Assembly (NCBI GenBank): GCA_041402045.1
Contig: JAWKSZ010000062.1
Coordinates: forward strand, 1 to 50,175
Origin: JAGQRJ01 sp041402045
GTDB lineage: Bacteria > Planctomycetota > J058
DNA: 50,175 nt
Reading direction: 5' to 3'
Every line of letters begins with the position of its first letter. Position 1 is the stretch's first letter. Under the pieces are notes generated by a model. The model was not told the origin of the DNA, ran no database searches, and saw only the letters and a list, made by a program, of their open reading frames with translations. Made by a program: the position numbers and the translations under genes. Below, piece by piece: positions 1 through 9,803 of this stretch.

Positions 1-24
1 CTGAAACCAGACCCCCTGAAAAAA

Positions 25-351
25 CTACCCGGCGTGGTTGGCGACCCAGCTCTCGAGGGCCGGCTTCGGCAGCGCGCCGACCTTGCGATCGGCCTCGGCG
101 CCGCCCTTGAACATCACCAGCGTCGGGACGCCGCTCACCGCGTACTGGGTGGCCAGCTCGTTGGCTTGATCGATGTCGACCTTCACGAACTTGACCTTGC
201 CCGAGTAGCTCCCCGAGAGCTCCTCGAGGATCGGGGCGATCATGCGGCAAGGCCCACACCACGTGGCGTAGAAGTCGACGACCACCGGCGTGTCGGCCTC
301 CAACACGGCCCCGGAAAACTCACTCGTACCGACCTGCGCAATGTTGCCCAT
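25..351 (-). CDS. trxA: Thioredoxin
   Basis: A 108-residue thioredoxin that reduces cytoplasmic protein disulfides. The active site WCGPC is at residues 31-35 and the cis-Pro loop (GVPTLVMF) at about 75-82. It has the usual single-domain length and no signal peptide, so it is cytoplasmic. The ATG at 351 is preceded by a strong AGGAGG Shine-Dalgarno about five bases upstream. It is transcribed away from the Lys/Ala-rich gene on the other side of a roughly 210-bp intergenic region. Identity is secure. Whether it is the main thioredoxin or one of several paralogues cannot be told from the window. Confidence 0.96.
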   Translation of the reverse strand: MGNIAQVGTSEFSGAVLEADTPVVVDFYATWCGPCRMIAPILEELSGSYSGKVKFVKVDIDQANELATQYAVSGVPTLVMFKGGAEADRKVGALPKPALESWVANHAG

Positions 352-562
352 GGGGTCCTCCTGCTCTGCACCTGGGTGGTAGCTGCACGATACTCGCTCG
401 CGCAGGGAGCAGGTCGATCGAGCGAGAGGTCCGCGCTGAAATTTTTCTCGGCGAGTGTGCGCGTGGTTGTCGCAGGTGGAAGGTAAACAACTAACTGGTT
501 TGCTGCTCTTAAATCACGCTGCTAGTCTGAGCGTATTCTCGATCACCGAAAGGGGAAAAGTG
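352..562. promoter_or_regulatory. Divergent intergenic region with candidate promoter
   Basis: This region separates trxA (minus) from the Lys/Ala-rich gene (plus). For the plus gene a plausible sigma70 promoter is TTGCTG (500-505), a 17-bp spacer and TAGTCT (523-528), putting the start of transcription near 535, about 28 bases before the ATG at 563. A dyad with 8-bp arms (CTCGCTCG at 393-400, CGAGCGAG at 419-426) lies between the genes and could be an operator or hairpin. The A/T content around 480-545 is clearly above the surroundings, as expected for a promoter. Inference from sequence only. Confidence 0.4.
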
Positions 563-853
563 ATGGCGAAAAAGAAGGCCACGAAGAAGAAGGCCACCAA
601 ACGGAAGGCCAAGAAGAAGGCGACCGCGAAGAAGGCGACCAAGAAGAAGGCCGCCAAGAAGAAGGCGAAGAAGAAGCCGGCGAAGAAGAAGGCCAAGAAG
701 AAGGCCGCGAAGAAGAAGCCGGCCAAGAAGAAGGCCAAGAAGAAGCCGGCGAAGAAGAAGGCCAAGAAGAAGGCCGCGAAGAAGAAGACCGCCAAGAAGA
801 AGACGGCCAAGAAGAAGACCGCGAAGAAGAAGACCGCCAAGAAGAAGCGGTAA
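563..853 (+). CDS. Lys/Ala-rich histone H1-like repeat protein
   Basis: A 96-residue protein that is almost nothing but Lys and Ala with some Thr and Pro, arranged as degenerate KKAKKKAAKK-type repeats and ending in repeated KKTAKK units. Such tails resemble eukaryotic linker-histone C-termini and bacterial H1-like nucleoid proteins (Hc1/AlgP/BpH1 type), which bind DNA by charge, so a nucleoid-associated role is inferred. ATG 563 is chosen because AAAGGGG sits 7-10 bases upstream and the repeat begins directly after it; the upstream in-frame stretch looks non-coding. Nearly all Lys codons are AAG. A strong hairpin terminator follows about 55 bp after the stop. The extreme repetitiveness makes copy-number change likely. 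Confidence 0.85.
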   Translation: MAKKKATKKKATKRKAKKKATAKKATKKKAAKKKAKKKPAKKKAKKKAAKKKPAKKKAKKKPAKKKAKKKAAKKKTAKKKTAKKKTAKKKTAKKKR

Positions 854-909
854 GCCTTTCGCGTCGTCCGCATGGGGCTTTACGCCCACTTGCGGGGGAT
901 TTAAAACAG

Positions 910-934
910 GGAGCCCACCTTCGTGGTGGGCTCC
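910..934 (+). terminator. Hairpin terminator after the H1-like gene
   Basis: A perfect 10-bp stem (GGAGCCCACC at 910-919 with GGTGGGCTCC at 925-934) with a five-base TTCGT loop, followed by a short T-containing tract (TTGCCATTT). It lies 56 bases past the stop of the Lys/Ala-rich gene and 31 bases before the next start, so it would separate the two transcription units. The U-tract is weak. Confidence 0.7.
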
Positions 935-965
935 TTGCCATTTCCGGAGGAGGGCGGGCGGATCC

Positions 966-3900
966 ATGCAACCCCGAGTTCCCGCAGCGGCCCTCGCCCG
1001 CCTCGTGCCCTGGATCCTCGGCCTCGCGCTGGGGGCCTCCGGGGTCGGGCGCGCCCAGGACTACCTCGACTTCGACCCCCAGCGCCGCGTCTACTTCGGC
1101 GAAGGGGTGGAGCTCCCCGACGTCGCGCGCCTCGAAGGCCGGCTCAAGGACATCGCCAGCTACTGGCGCTACTACGTGGTGCTCGTGCGCGGCGCGGGCC
1201 GGACGCTCTACGGCCTGGGGCACGAGGTCCAGCGCTCCTGGGAGGGCGCCCCCGACTTCCCCGCGCCGACCGGGGTCCTCGTCGTCTGCGACGTCGAGGC
1301 CGGCACGGCGGCGGTGATCCTCCCGGCGGCCACCCGCGACCGCCTGGGTCTGACCCTGCGCCAGGTCTCCGCCGAGTTCGTCGAGCCCTATTACAAGGGC
1401 GGCGCCCCCGGCGACAGCCAGTTCACCCTGCTGCTCGACCTGTTCGTGAACAAGGTCGACTCCCTGCTCAACGACCTGGATCAACAGCGGCAGGCGGTCG
1501 CGACCCGGCGCCTGGGCGAGCTCCAGGACCAACGCGAGGCGCTGACCCTGCGCCGGATCAACGTCTCCGAGCGCCTGACCGAGATCGAGCTCCGCTGCCG
1601 CGAGCTGAGCGAGACCGGGCGCCTGGATCTGCGCGAAGAGCTGAAGGAGCTGAGCGAGCTGCGTCGGCGCTTCGCCGACGCCCTGGAGGTCATGGGCGTC
1701 GTCCCGCAGCAGGCGCTGGGCGCGTTCAACGCGATCGAGCGCGACCTGGACCTCGTGTCCTCGCGGCTGAACCGCCTGGATCAGGACCGGTTCTCGGTGC
1801 CGGTGCTGTTCGACGAGGTCCGCGAGCAGCTCGAGACCCTCAGGCGGCTCACGGACCCCGAGCACCCGGACCCCAAGCTCGAGCGCGCCGTCGAGGGCGG
1901 CGAGCAGGCGCTCGTGGTGGCCACCGACGAGGTCCGCCGGGGCCGACCCGACCAGGCCCTGGCCACCCTCCAGGCGGTCCGCGATCAGCTCGCCTCCCTC
2001 GGGTCGCGTCCCGAGCCCTCGCCCCCCGCCAGCGACCGGCGGGCGTGGTACATCGGCCTCGGCGCGTTGGGGCTGATCCTGGCCCTGGCGCTCGTGCGCG
2101 GCGTCCGCGCCGGCCTGCGGCGGCGGGAGTTGGGCGGGCTCTACGACGAGCTCCGCGACGCCACCGCCCGCCACGCCGACGCCCTCGAGGAGGAGCTGCG
2201 CTCGCTGGCGCGGCTCTACAACCGGGCGCGCCGGCCGTCGGCGGTGGAGATCCCGCAGAGCCTGGACTTCGCCCCTGGCCCGCCCCCCGCGCGTGAGTTC
2301 GGCGGGGAGACCGCCCAGCACCTGCGCCGACTGGCGGGGCGGCTGGAGTCGCTCCACGCCCAGTGGCGCGCGCTGCGGGTGAAGCTCACCCACGCCCGCG
2401 CGCTGCAGGTCGGGGCCAGCGCGAACCCCGCGGCGCTGACCACCGGCGTCCAGCTCCTCGAGCGGGGGGAGGGGATCCCGGTCGCCGAGATCCGCGAGGC
2501 AGCCCGCGAGCTGGAGCGGATCGAGAGCTTCTCGACCGGGGCCGACCGCATGCTGGAGGAGGCCGCCGAGCACCTGCGCCAGGGCGCGCTGTTGCTCGAC
2601 GGCGTGCTCGAGTCGGGGCAGAGCTCGCTGCCCTTCGAGGACGACTTCGTGAACCTGGTGCGGGTCGCGCACCGGATCGCGTTCCGCGCGCGGCGCGATC
2701 CGGTCTCCTGCGCCCAGCTCATGGGCGAGCTGACCAGCCAGCGCCAGGTGCTCGAGGAGCGCACGCGGCGCACCCAGGAGGTCGCCCGGATCCTGCGCGA
2801 GGTCGACAGCAAGATCGACGCGCTGGACGCCACCGGGGCGCGGCACCAGCTCCAGCCGGACACGATCGCCCACCTCACCGCCTGGCTGAGCTTCCGCCGC
2901 GACGAGGTGTGGCGGTCCCTCGAGGACGGCGCCCGGCACGAGGCTCGCAAGGCGGCCGAGCGCCTGCAGGAGCACGCCAAGGACGTCGAGCTCCTGCAGC
3001 AGGGCCCGGTGGCCGACGCGCAGGCGGAGCTCGAGCTCCTCCGGGAAGAGGTGCTCTCGGCCAAGAAGGACCTCGACGTGCTCCGCGAGGAGTTCGACCC
3101 GGAGACCTGGGACGACGCGGAGTCGGGGCTGCTCAAGGGCGCCGCGCGGGTCGAGCTCCTGGCGCAGGAGCTGGCTCAGGGCCAGACCCCGGAGCGGCTC
3201 CCGGCGCGGCTGGCGGAGATCCGCAACGCCTGCCTGCTGACCAGCACCCGGCTCGAGACGCTGCGGGAGGAGCGCAACGGCGCCAAGGAGCTGATCAAGG
3301 AGCTGGCCAAGCGCCTGGAGACCCAGGAGGCGTTCATGCAGCGGGAGTTCGGCGAGGCGCCGCCCGCCGCGACCGCGCGCCTGGCGAAGGAGGCCCGCGC
3401 GGGGCTCGCGGCCCTCAGCGCCGACGCGCGCGACGATCGCCCGGACTGGGGCGAGCTCCTCAGCCGCTCGCGCGGGCTGCTCGAGGCCCTCGACGTGCTG
3501 CGGATCTGCGCGGGCGAGCAGGCCCTCCAGACCCGACGCAGCAACGAGCTCGAGAGCGTGTTCACCAAGTGGCACCGCCAGCTCAAGGGCGAGCTGGTCT
3601 CGATCGGCGCCGTGCCTCCCGCGACCGGGACCCGGATCGACGCCGCCGACGCGATCAAGACCTCGGTCGAGGGGCTCGCCGCCGCTACCCCGCACGGGCA
3701 CCGCCTGGCCTACCTCCAGGCGGGGATCGAGACCCTGCGTCACGCCCGCGACGTCTACAGCCGACGCACGCGGTTGACCTTCCTCCTCGGCTCCGGCTGG
3801 GGCGGGGTGGCCGAGGTCGTGCTCCTCGCGCGGCAGGCTTGGTCGCGCGTGCACTGGCTCGAGCTCCTGGGGCTGTGCGAGGGCTCCGAGGCGCTGGGGG

Positions 3901-4924
3901 ATCAGGTCGATCGGGCCGAAGAGCTCCTGGAGCACCAGCCCACCGAGGCGTTGGCGCTGGCGGAGGAGGCGTTGGTCAAGGCGCTGGAGCTGACCGCCGA
4001 GGCCCGCGGCGCGGAGTCCGGGGTGCGGACGTATCGCTGGGCCGTCGAGTTCGAGGAGCTGCGTCGCGGTCGCGCCTCGGCCCTCGAGCGCAACCGTCGG
4101 ATCCGGCGCCAGAGCCAGCACCGCCGGACCCGCTTCGAGATCCTGGTCCTGGGGGAGGAGGAGCCCGACGTCGACCTCGACGCGCAGGACGACTCCGAGA
4201 CCGAGGAGGAGCTCGAGGCGCTCGAGGAGGCCACCCTCGAGGACGAGGACGAGGACGAGGACGCCGAGGAGGACGAGGACGAGGAGGCGAAGGCCGAGGA
4301 GGCGAAGGCCGAGGAGCCCAAGCCTGAGGCGCCAAAGCCTGAGGAGCCAAAGCCTGAGGAGCCCAAGGCTGAGGCGAAGGCTGAGGAGGCGAAGGCCGAG
4401 GCGAAGGCTGAGGAGCCGAAGGCCTGAGGAGCCCAAGCCTGAGGCGAAGGCCGAGGAGCCCAAGGCTGAGGAGCCCAAGCCTGAGGCGAAGGCCGAGGAG
4501 CCCAAGCCTGAGGCGAAGGCGGAGGAGCCCAAGCCTGAGGAGCCTAAGGCTGAGGCAGGCGGAGGAGCCCAAGCCTGAGGCGAAGGCGGAGGAGCCCAAG
4601 CCTGAGGAGCCCAAGGCTGAGGCGAAGGCGGAGGAGCCCAAGCCTGAGGAGCCTAAGGCTGAGGCGAAGGCGGAGGAGCCCAAGCCTGAGGCGAAGGCGG
4701 AGGAGCCCAAGCCTGAGGAGCCCAAGGCCGAGGAGCCCAAGGCTGAGGCGAAGGCCGAGGAGCCCAAGGCTGAGGAGCCCAAGGCTGCGGAGCCCCAGGC
4801 CGACTCTGGGGAGTCCGACGCCGCCGAAGGCGACGACGAGGCGGAGGCCGCGAACGCCAGCGCAGCCAGCAGCTCGACCAAGCGGCGCCGGCGGCGGAAG
4901 AACCGCAAGGGCCGCAAGCGCTAA
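966..4924 (+). CDS. TPM-like exported coiled-coil protein with E/P/K/A repeat tail, two frameshifts
   Basis: About 1,320 residues once two frameshifts are bridged. Residues 1-30 look like a signal peptide. About 40-190 resemble a TPM (YgcG-type) domain, with FGEGVELPDVARLEGRL near the start. A coiled coil follows, then one membrane helix at about 356-380, then roughly 700 residues of charged helix, an acidic patch (about 1060-1110) and a tail of EEPKPE/EAKAEE repeats. As given, translation stops at 4425-4427 inside the repeat. The same repeat continues in the next frame after one extra base near 4425, and again in the third frame after a 2-base loss near 4556, then ends in a basic KRRRRRKNRKGRKR tail with TAA at 4922-4924. 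The indels are either assembly error or slippage in the repeat. Function unknown; probably an envelope scaffold. Confidence 0.75.
4283..4795 (+). repeat. E-A-K/E-E-P-K coding tandem repeats
   Basis: Short in-frame repeats of GAGGCGAAGGCC-like and GAGGAGCCCAAG-like units (12 bp, encoding EAKA and EEPK), shuffled over about 500 bp at the 3' end of the long coiled-coil gene. Two indels break the frame within it, near 4425 and 4556. Near-identical units make both replication slippage and misassembly likely here. Confidence 0.85.
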
Positions 4925-4957
4925 CCGGCTCGAGGGGCGTGGTCGCGAGCGCTCGGC

Positions 4958-6727
4958 TCAGCGCCGGTCGGCGGCAGCCTTGGCGCAGAGCTCGATCGCC
5001 GCGGCGAGCTGCGCGTCGACGGGCTCGTCCTCGACCGAGTAGTTGCTGCGGAACAGCACCTGGAGCGCGGACTCCTCGTCGAGCTCGACCTCCACGTCTG
5101 GGTCGACGCCGGTGGCGTGGGGCGTGCGGCCGCTGGGGAGGTGGAACGTGGCGATCGTGAGGGACAGCGCGCAGCCGTGGGTGGGCAGCGGGTAGATCCG
5201 CTGGACCGAGCCCTTGCCGTAGGAGGTCACGCCCACGAGCTGGGCCCGCCCGTGCTCCTGGAGCGAGCCCGCGAGGAGCTCCGCCGCGCTGGCGCTGCCC
5301 TCGTTGATCAGCACGACCAGCGGGAGCGTGGGGTAGGCGGTCTCGGCGGTGGCCTCGAGGGCCTCCTCGCTGCGCCGGGTGCGGGTCGAGACCACGGTCC
5401 CCGAGCGCAGGAACAGGTCGGCGATCGCGTGAGCCTCCCGCAGGAGCCCCCCGGGGTTGTTGCGCAGGTCGAAGATCAACGAGCGCGCCCCCGCGGCGAT
5501 CAGCGCGTCCACCTCGGAGGCCACGAGCGAGTGCAGGTCCTCCTGCATGAACGAGCTGACCCGGAGGTAGCCGACCCCGCGCTCCAGCATGCGCCGCGCG
5601 GTGGTCTTGAGCTCGACCTCGGCGCGCTGCAGCTGGAGGCTCAGCAGGCCGTTGCCCCGGCGCACCGTGAACTGGACGGTGCTCCCGATCTCGCCGCGCA
5701 TGTGGGCGATCGACTCTTGCAGCCCCAGGCGCAGGGTCGACGCGCCGTCGATCTCCACGATCCAATCTCCCGGCTGCAGCCGGGCCCGGGCCCCTGGGGA
5801 GTTGGGCAGCACCGACATGACGGTCAGCTTCCCGTCCCGCACGCTGACCAGGATCCCGATCCCGCCGAAGTGCCCCTCGTTCTCGACCTCGAGCTGGCTT
5901 ACGTCCTGGGGGTCGAGGAAGTGCGAGTGCTGGTCGTCCAGCCCGTCGAGCAGGCCCTCGATCAGGCACTTCGCCAGGGCGGCGTGGCTCAGGCGGTGCT
6001 CGGTGTCCCAGTGGCGGAGGAACGCGTAGCAGCGCCAGAGCATGGTGTGGTAGCTCTCCCAGGAGCCGTCGGTCGTGCCCTCGACCGCGACGCCGCCCCC
6101 GCCCAGGCGGTAGCTCAGGAGGTCGTCCTCGCTGGGCGGCCCCCGCTCGAAGCGCAGCTCGGGGTAGCTGCGCAGGTCCACCTCTTCGCCGTAGTAGCGC
6201 AGGCGCGCGTCGGCGGGGAGCTCCCGGCGGAGCAGGGTCTCCCGGGCGCGCAGCGCGTTGAGGGCCTTGACCGTGAAGCGCAGCGAGTGCTCGAGCAGCG
6301 CCCGCGGGTCGAGCTCCTCCACGTAGTAGTTCATGGCGTGGCCGAGCACCGTCATCGTGAGCTCGTCGACGTCCTGCTCGCCGCGGGCGAAGCTCGGCGT
6401 GCGGTGCAGGCGCAACCCGCGAGGGACGTCGACGTCGGGGACGAGCCGGACCTCCAGGTGGGCCTGGCCCCCGGGGGCCAGGTCCAGGGGCTCGACCCGG
6501 ATCACGTAGCCGTCCTTGACGACGGCGACCTGGGCGGGGCCCGAGTCGACCTGGCAGCGCAGGCGCCCTTCGTCGTCGGTGCGCCCGAGGAACACGTCCT
6601 GGCGAGCGTTCGAGCGCAGGTAGACCGCGGCGCCGACCGGGTGGGTCCGCACCGAGAGCGCGGCGGCCTCGGCCCAGCCCGCGCTCAGCGCTGCAACGAC
6701 GAACACCCCTGCCCAGCCGGCCTTCAC
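4958..6727 (-). CDS. ctpA: S41-family C-terminal processing peptidase
   Basis: 589 residues. An N-terminal signal peptide (about 1-22) suggests action in the cell envelope, where Ctp proteases cut protein C-termini. The middle part has a PDZ domain (about 270-360; GIGILVSVRDG) that presents the substrate C-terminus. The peptidase S41 core follows: FDLRNNPGG, the nucleophile-region motif NEGSASAAE and the general-base lysine in SYGKGSVQ, which together give the Ser-Lys dyad. The N-terminal 250 residues lie outside the standard family, with a PEGA-like segment at about 25-95 (HPVGAAVYL). The start is GTG at 6727. It converges on the long coiled-coil gene and diverges from the PP2C gene. Confidence 0.9.
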   Translation of the reverse strand: MKAGWAGVFVVAALSAGWAEAAALSVRTHPVGAAVYLRSNARQDVFLGRTDDEGRLRCQVDSGPAQVAVVKDGYVIRVEPLDLAPGGQAHLEVRLVPDVDVPRGLRLHRTPSFARGEQDVDELTMTVLGHAMNYYVEELDPRALLEHSLRFTVKALNALRARETLLRRELPADARLRYYGEEVDLRSYPELRFERGPPSEDDLLSYRLGGGGVAVEGTTDGSWESYHTMLWRCYAFLRHWDTEHRLSHAALAKCLIEGLLDGLDDQHSHFLDPQDVSQLEVENEGHFGGIGILVSVRDGKLTVMSVLPNSPGARARLQPGDWIVEIDGASTLRLGLQESIAHMRGEIGSTVQFTVRRGNGLLSLQLQRAEVELKTTARRMLERGVGYLRVSSFMQEDLHSLVASEVDALIAAGARSLIFDLRNNPGGLLREAHAIADLFLRSGTVVSTRTRRSEEALEATAETAYPTLPLVVLINEGSASAAELLAGSLQEHGRAQLVGVTSYGKGSVQRIYPLPTHGCALSLTIATFHLPSGRTPHATGVDPDVEVELDEESALQVLFRSNYSVEDEPVDAQLAAAIELCAKAAADRR

Positions 6728-6825
6728 GCGCGCTCTGCTCTCCCTTGGCCCGAGTTCGACGCACTGCAGGCTCTTCAGCCTAACCCGACGGTCTGCGGTT
6801 GTGGACGCAAGACCCCGAGGGCATT

Positions 6826-8154
6826 ATGGGCCGGCAGAGGAGGCCCGTGAGCGGCGACGTCAACTTCGGGCAGCACACGCACGTGGGCATGTCGCGCACG
6901 GTGAACGAGGACTTCCTCGGCGCCTGGGTGCCCGAGGACGCCAGCGTGCTCTCCTCCCGGGGGCGCTTGCTCGTGGTGTGCGACGGCATGGGCGGGCACA
7001 ACGGCGGCGAGATCGCCAGCCGCCTGGCCGTGCAGACGATCCTCGAGACCTACCGCAGCACCTCCGTCACGGACCCCCAGGCCGCGCTGAGCGAGAGCGT
7101 CGAGCGGGCCAACGCGGCGGTCTTCGCCGAGGCCCAGAAGCCGGGCAACCAGGAGCAGCTCAAGGGCATGGGGACCACGGTCACCGCCCTCGTGCACAAG
7201 GGCGACGAGATCCACCTGGCCCAGGTCGGCGACAGCCGGGCCTACCTGATCCGCGGCGGCGCGATCCAGCAGCTCACCAAGGACCACTCCCTGGTGCAGC
7301 AGCTCGTGGACGAGGGCCTGCTCGCGGCCGAGGAGATGGAGTCGCACCCCGACAAGAACGTGATCCTGCGCTCGCTGGGGGTGAAGCCCGACGTCGAGGT
7401 CGACCTGCGGCAGACCCAGTCCCAGCCCGGGGACACCTACCTGCTCTGCTCCGACGGGCTCAGCGGCCTCGTGGGGCCGGACGAGCTCCTGGGCGTGGTG
7501 AGCGAGGGGCTGGCGCGGGGTCAGCACCTGGACCAGGTGTGCCAGAAGCTCTGCGAGCGAGCCAACTCCTACGGGGGGCACGACAACATCACCGTGCAGC
7601 TCTTGCACCTCGGGCCGCTGGTCGCCTCGGCCACACCGCCCCCGGCGGCCCCCGGGGTGGTCTCGGCGCAGGTGGTCGAGGCGGCGGACGTCGACCGCGG
7701 CGCGCCCACCGCGCCGCTGGCCACCGGCGAGAACCCGGTCCCGCCCCCGACCCCGGCGAGCCCTCCGCCCAGCGATCCCTTCGCCACCCCCGCCGCGCCG
7801 GCGACCTCGCCCAGCGACCCCTTCGCCGGGCAGAGCGCGTTCGCCAGCGGCGCCGACGCCGCCCCGAGCAAGGGCGGCGGCGGGTTCGTGCAGGGCCTCG
7901 TGCTCGGGCTGCTCCTCGGCGTCCTCGGCGCCGTGGGGGTCGGGGTCGCGCTCAAGCCCGACACCGCGGGCAAGGCGACCGCGGCCCTCGCCGCGGCGGA
8001 AGAGGCCGTGAACCGCGCCGACGAGGGCCCCCTGCGGGAGCGGGCCAAGGCGCTGATCGCCGAGGGCCGCAAGGCCCAGGCAGGGCGCGAGTTCAACCGC
8101 GCCCTGGGCCTGTTCCAGGCGGCGCGGGCGATCTACGAGGTCGACGACGAGTGA
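6826..8154 (+). CDS. PP2C-family Ser/Thr protein phosphatase with membrane anchor
   Basis: 442 residues. The catalytic PP2C domain (about 10-262) has the metal-binding motifs: NED near 27-29, DGMGGHNGG at 53, GDSRAYL at 135, SDGLSG at 209 and GHDNITV at 251. A 90-residue Pro/Ala-rich linker with two SDPFA-type repeats leads to one membrane helix (about 354-377) and a short helical tail. It should remove phosphates from Ser/Thr set by kinases. Its stop overlaps the start of a kinase gene, so the two form a phosphatase-kinase pair. The ATG at 6826 is preferred over a TTG at 6799 because GAGGG lies just upstream. Confidence 0.93.
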   Translation: MGRQRRPVSGDVNFGQHTHVGMSRTVNEDFLGAWVPEDASVLSSRGRLLVVCDGMGGHNGGEIASRLAVQTILETYRSTSVTDPQAALSESVERANAAVFAEAQKPGNQEQLKGMGTTVTALVHKGDEIHLAQVGDSRAYLIRGGAIQQLTKDHSLVQQLVDEGLLAAEEMESHPDKNVILRSLGVKPDVEVDLRQTQSQPGDTYLLCSDGLSGLVGPDELLGVVSEGLARGQHLDQVCQKLCERANSYGGHDNITVQLLHLGPLVASATPPPAAPGVVSAQVVEAADVDRGAPTAPLATGENPVPPPTPASPPPSDPFATPAAPATSPSDPFAGQSAFASGADAAPSKGGGGFVQGLVLGLLLGVLGAVGVGVALKPDTAGKATAALAAAEEAVNRADEGPLRERAKALIAEGRKAQAGREFNRALGLFQAARAIYEVDDE

Positions 8155-9737
8155 ACGGCCCCCACCCCCTGGTCGGACGGCGCGTCGGCGACTACGAGGT
8201 CCTCTCCGAGCTGGGGCAGGGCGGCATGGGCCTCGTGTTCCGGGGTCGCCACGTGCAGCTCGGGCAGTCCGTCGCGATCAAGTGCCTGCACACCGGGCTG
8301 ACCAACAACGCCAGCGCGCGCGACCGCTTCGTGCGCGAGGCGCAGGCGCTGGCGCGCCTCAACCACCCGAACATCATTTCGCTGCTGAACTTCGTCAACG
8401 ACGAGACCGGCTGCTTCATCATCATGGAGTACGCCGAGGGCGAGGACCTCGAGGCCAAGATCCAGCGCATGGGGCTGATCCCGCCCGCCGACTGCCTGCC
8501 CTGGTTCGTGCAGGCCTGCCGCGCGCTGAGCTACGCCCACCAGCAGGGCGTGATCCACCGCGACATCAAGCCCTCGAACATCTTCATTCACCCCTCCGGG
8601 CAGACCAAGATCCTCGACTTCGGCACCGCCAAGCTCGTCGACGGCAAGCGCCTGACCCAGCAGGGCATGACCCTCGGGACCGTGATCTACATGTCCCGGG
8701 AGCAGGTGCTCGGCGAGCCCCTCGACGCGCGCTCGGACGTCTACAGCCTGGGGGTCACGCTCTACGAGGCGGTCACCGGGCAGCTCCCGTTCTACGACGA
8801 GAACGAGCGCCAGCTCGTGGTCAAGATCGCCAAGGAGCAGCCGGTGCCCCCGCGCCAGCACTGCGCGGCCCTCGACCCCAAGCTCGAGGAGGTGATCCTC
8901 AAGTCCCTGGCCAAGGACCGCGAGCAGCGCTATCAGACCGCGCCGGAGTTCGAGGCGGCCCTGACCGAGCTCATGGCGGGGGTCCAGACCCTGACCACCG
9001 CGCCGCCCCAGGTCCTGGCGGAGGTGCGCGCCGCGGTCGCCGAGCACGAGGCCGAGCAGCGCGCGCGCGGCGGCGGGAGCCTGCTCGAGTCGCCGGCGTT
9101 CCTGATCGGGCTGGTGTGCCTGCTCCTGGGCCTCGCCGGTGGGATCCCGCTGGTGCTGCTGACCGAGGGCGCGCTGCGGATCGTGGGGGTCGCGGTGGGC
9201 GCGACCTTGGGGCTCCTGGGCCTGGTGCTGATCGGGCTCGGCGCGCGCGGCCGCGGAGGGTCGCCCCAGCCCGTCAAGGCGCCGCCCCCCAAGCCAGCGC
9301 CGGTCCCCGCGCCGACCGCGGCCCCGCCCCCGACCGCTCAGGCGCCGGCGGTCGCGCCGCAGGCCCCGCAGGCCCCGCAGGCCCCCCAGGCGCCCCAGGC
9401 GCCTCCGGCCCCGGCGGCGCCCCAGGCGGCGCCGCTGCCCACCGCGGTGCAGCTCGAGGTCACCGACGGCGCCGACCGCGGGCGCACCTCGTGGCCAAGG
9501 GCGGCATGCCCATGGTGATCGGCCGCGCCGACCTGTCTGGCGGTGCTCACCGACCCCGGGATCTCCAGCCAGCACGCCCAGGTCGTGTTCGGCGGGGACG
9601 GGTTCTACGTCGAGGATCTGGGCAGCCGCAACGGCGTCTACGTCAACGGGACCCGGATCCAGGGGCGGCAAAAGCTGGCGGCCGGCGACTTCGTCGTGAT
9701 CGGCTCCAGCCGCATGCGGGTCAGCTTCGCGCACTAG
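8151..9737 (+). CDS. Ser/Thr protein kinase with membrane helices and C-terminal FHA domain (frameshift pair)
   Basis: The GTG start at 8151 overlaps the phosphatase stop (GTGA). The kinase domain has LGQGGMGLVF (about 21-30), Lys 44, HRDIKPSN (136-143) and DFG (156-158). Two membrane helices (about 314-365) and a Pro/Ala/Gln-rich linker follow, then an FHA domain (phosphothreonine reader) with SSQHAQ and SRNGVYVNG. As given, the frame breaks near 9490 (one base too few) and is restored near 9535 (one base too many), so a premature TGA appears at 9516-9518. Both flanks are in the same frame and the intervening residues read as FHA strand sequence in the shifted frame, so one 528-residue protein is the best reading. 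The FHA domain could bind its own or its partner's phosphosites. Confidence 0.85.
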
Positions 9738-9791
9738 CGGAACGTCTGAGGCACAGCACTCGCCGCGGGTAGCCTCACGCGCCCGACCGGC

Positions 9792-9803
9792 GATACTGAG
9801 CCC
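9792..9803 (+). promoter_or_regulatory. Candidate -10 box for a leaderless transcript
   Basis: GATACT (9792-9797) ends six bases before the GTG of the ThiF-like gene, the spacing at which transcription would begin at the start codon itself. There is no Shine-Dalgarno in front of this GTG, which agrees with a leaderless mRNA. No good -35 match is visible. Confidence 0.3.

Noticed and set aside
543..4532. A 1,329-codon open frame antisense to the long coiled-coil gene
   Set aside because: Very high GC at third positions of the sense gene keeps the antisense frame open. The sense frame has a signal peptide, TPM-like domain and coiled coil; the antisense protein is low-complexity Leu/Arg/Gly/Ser.
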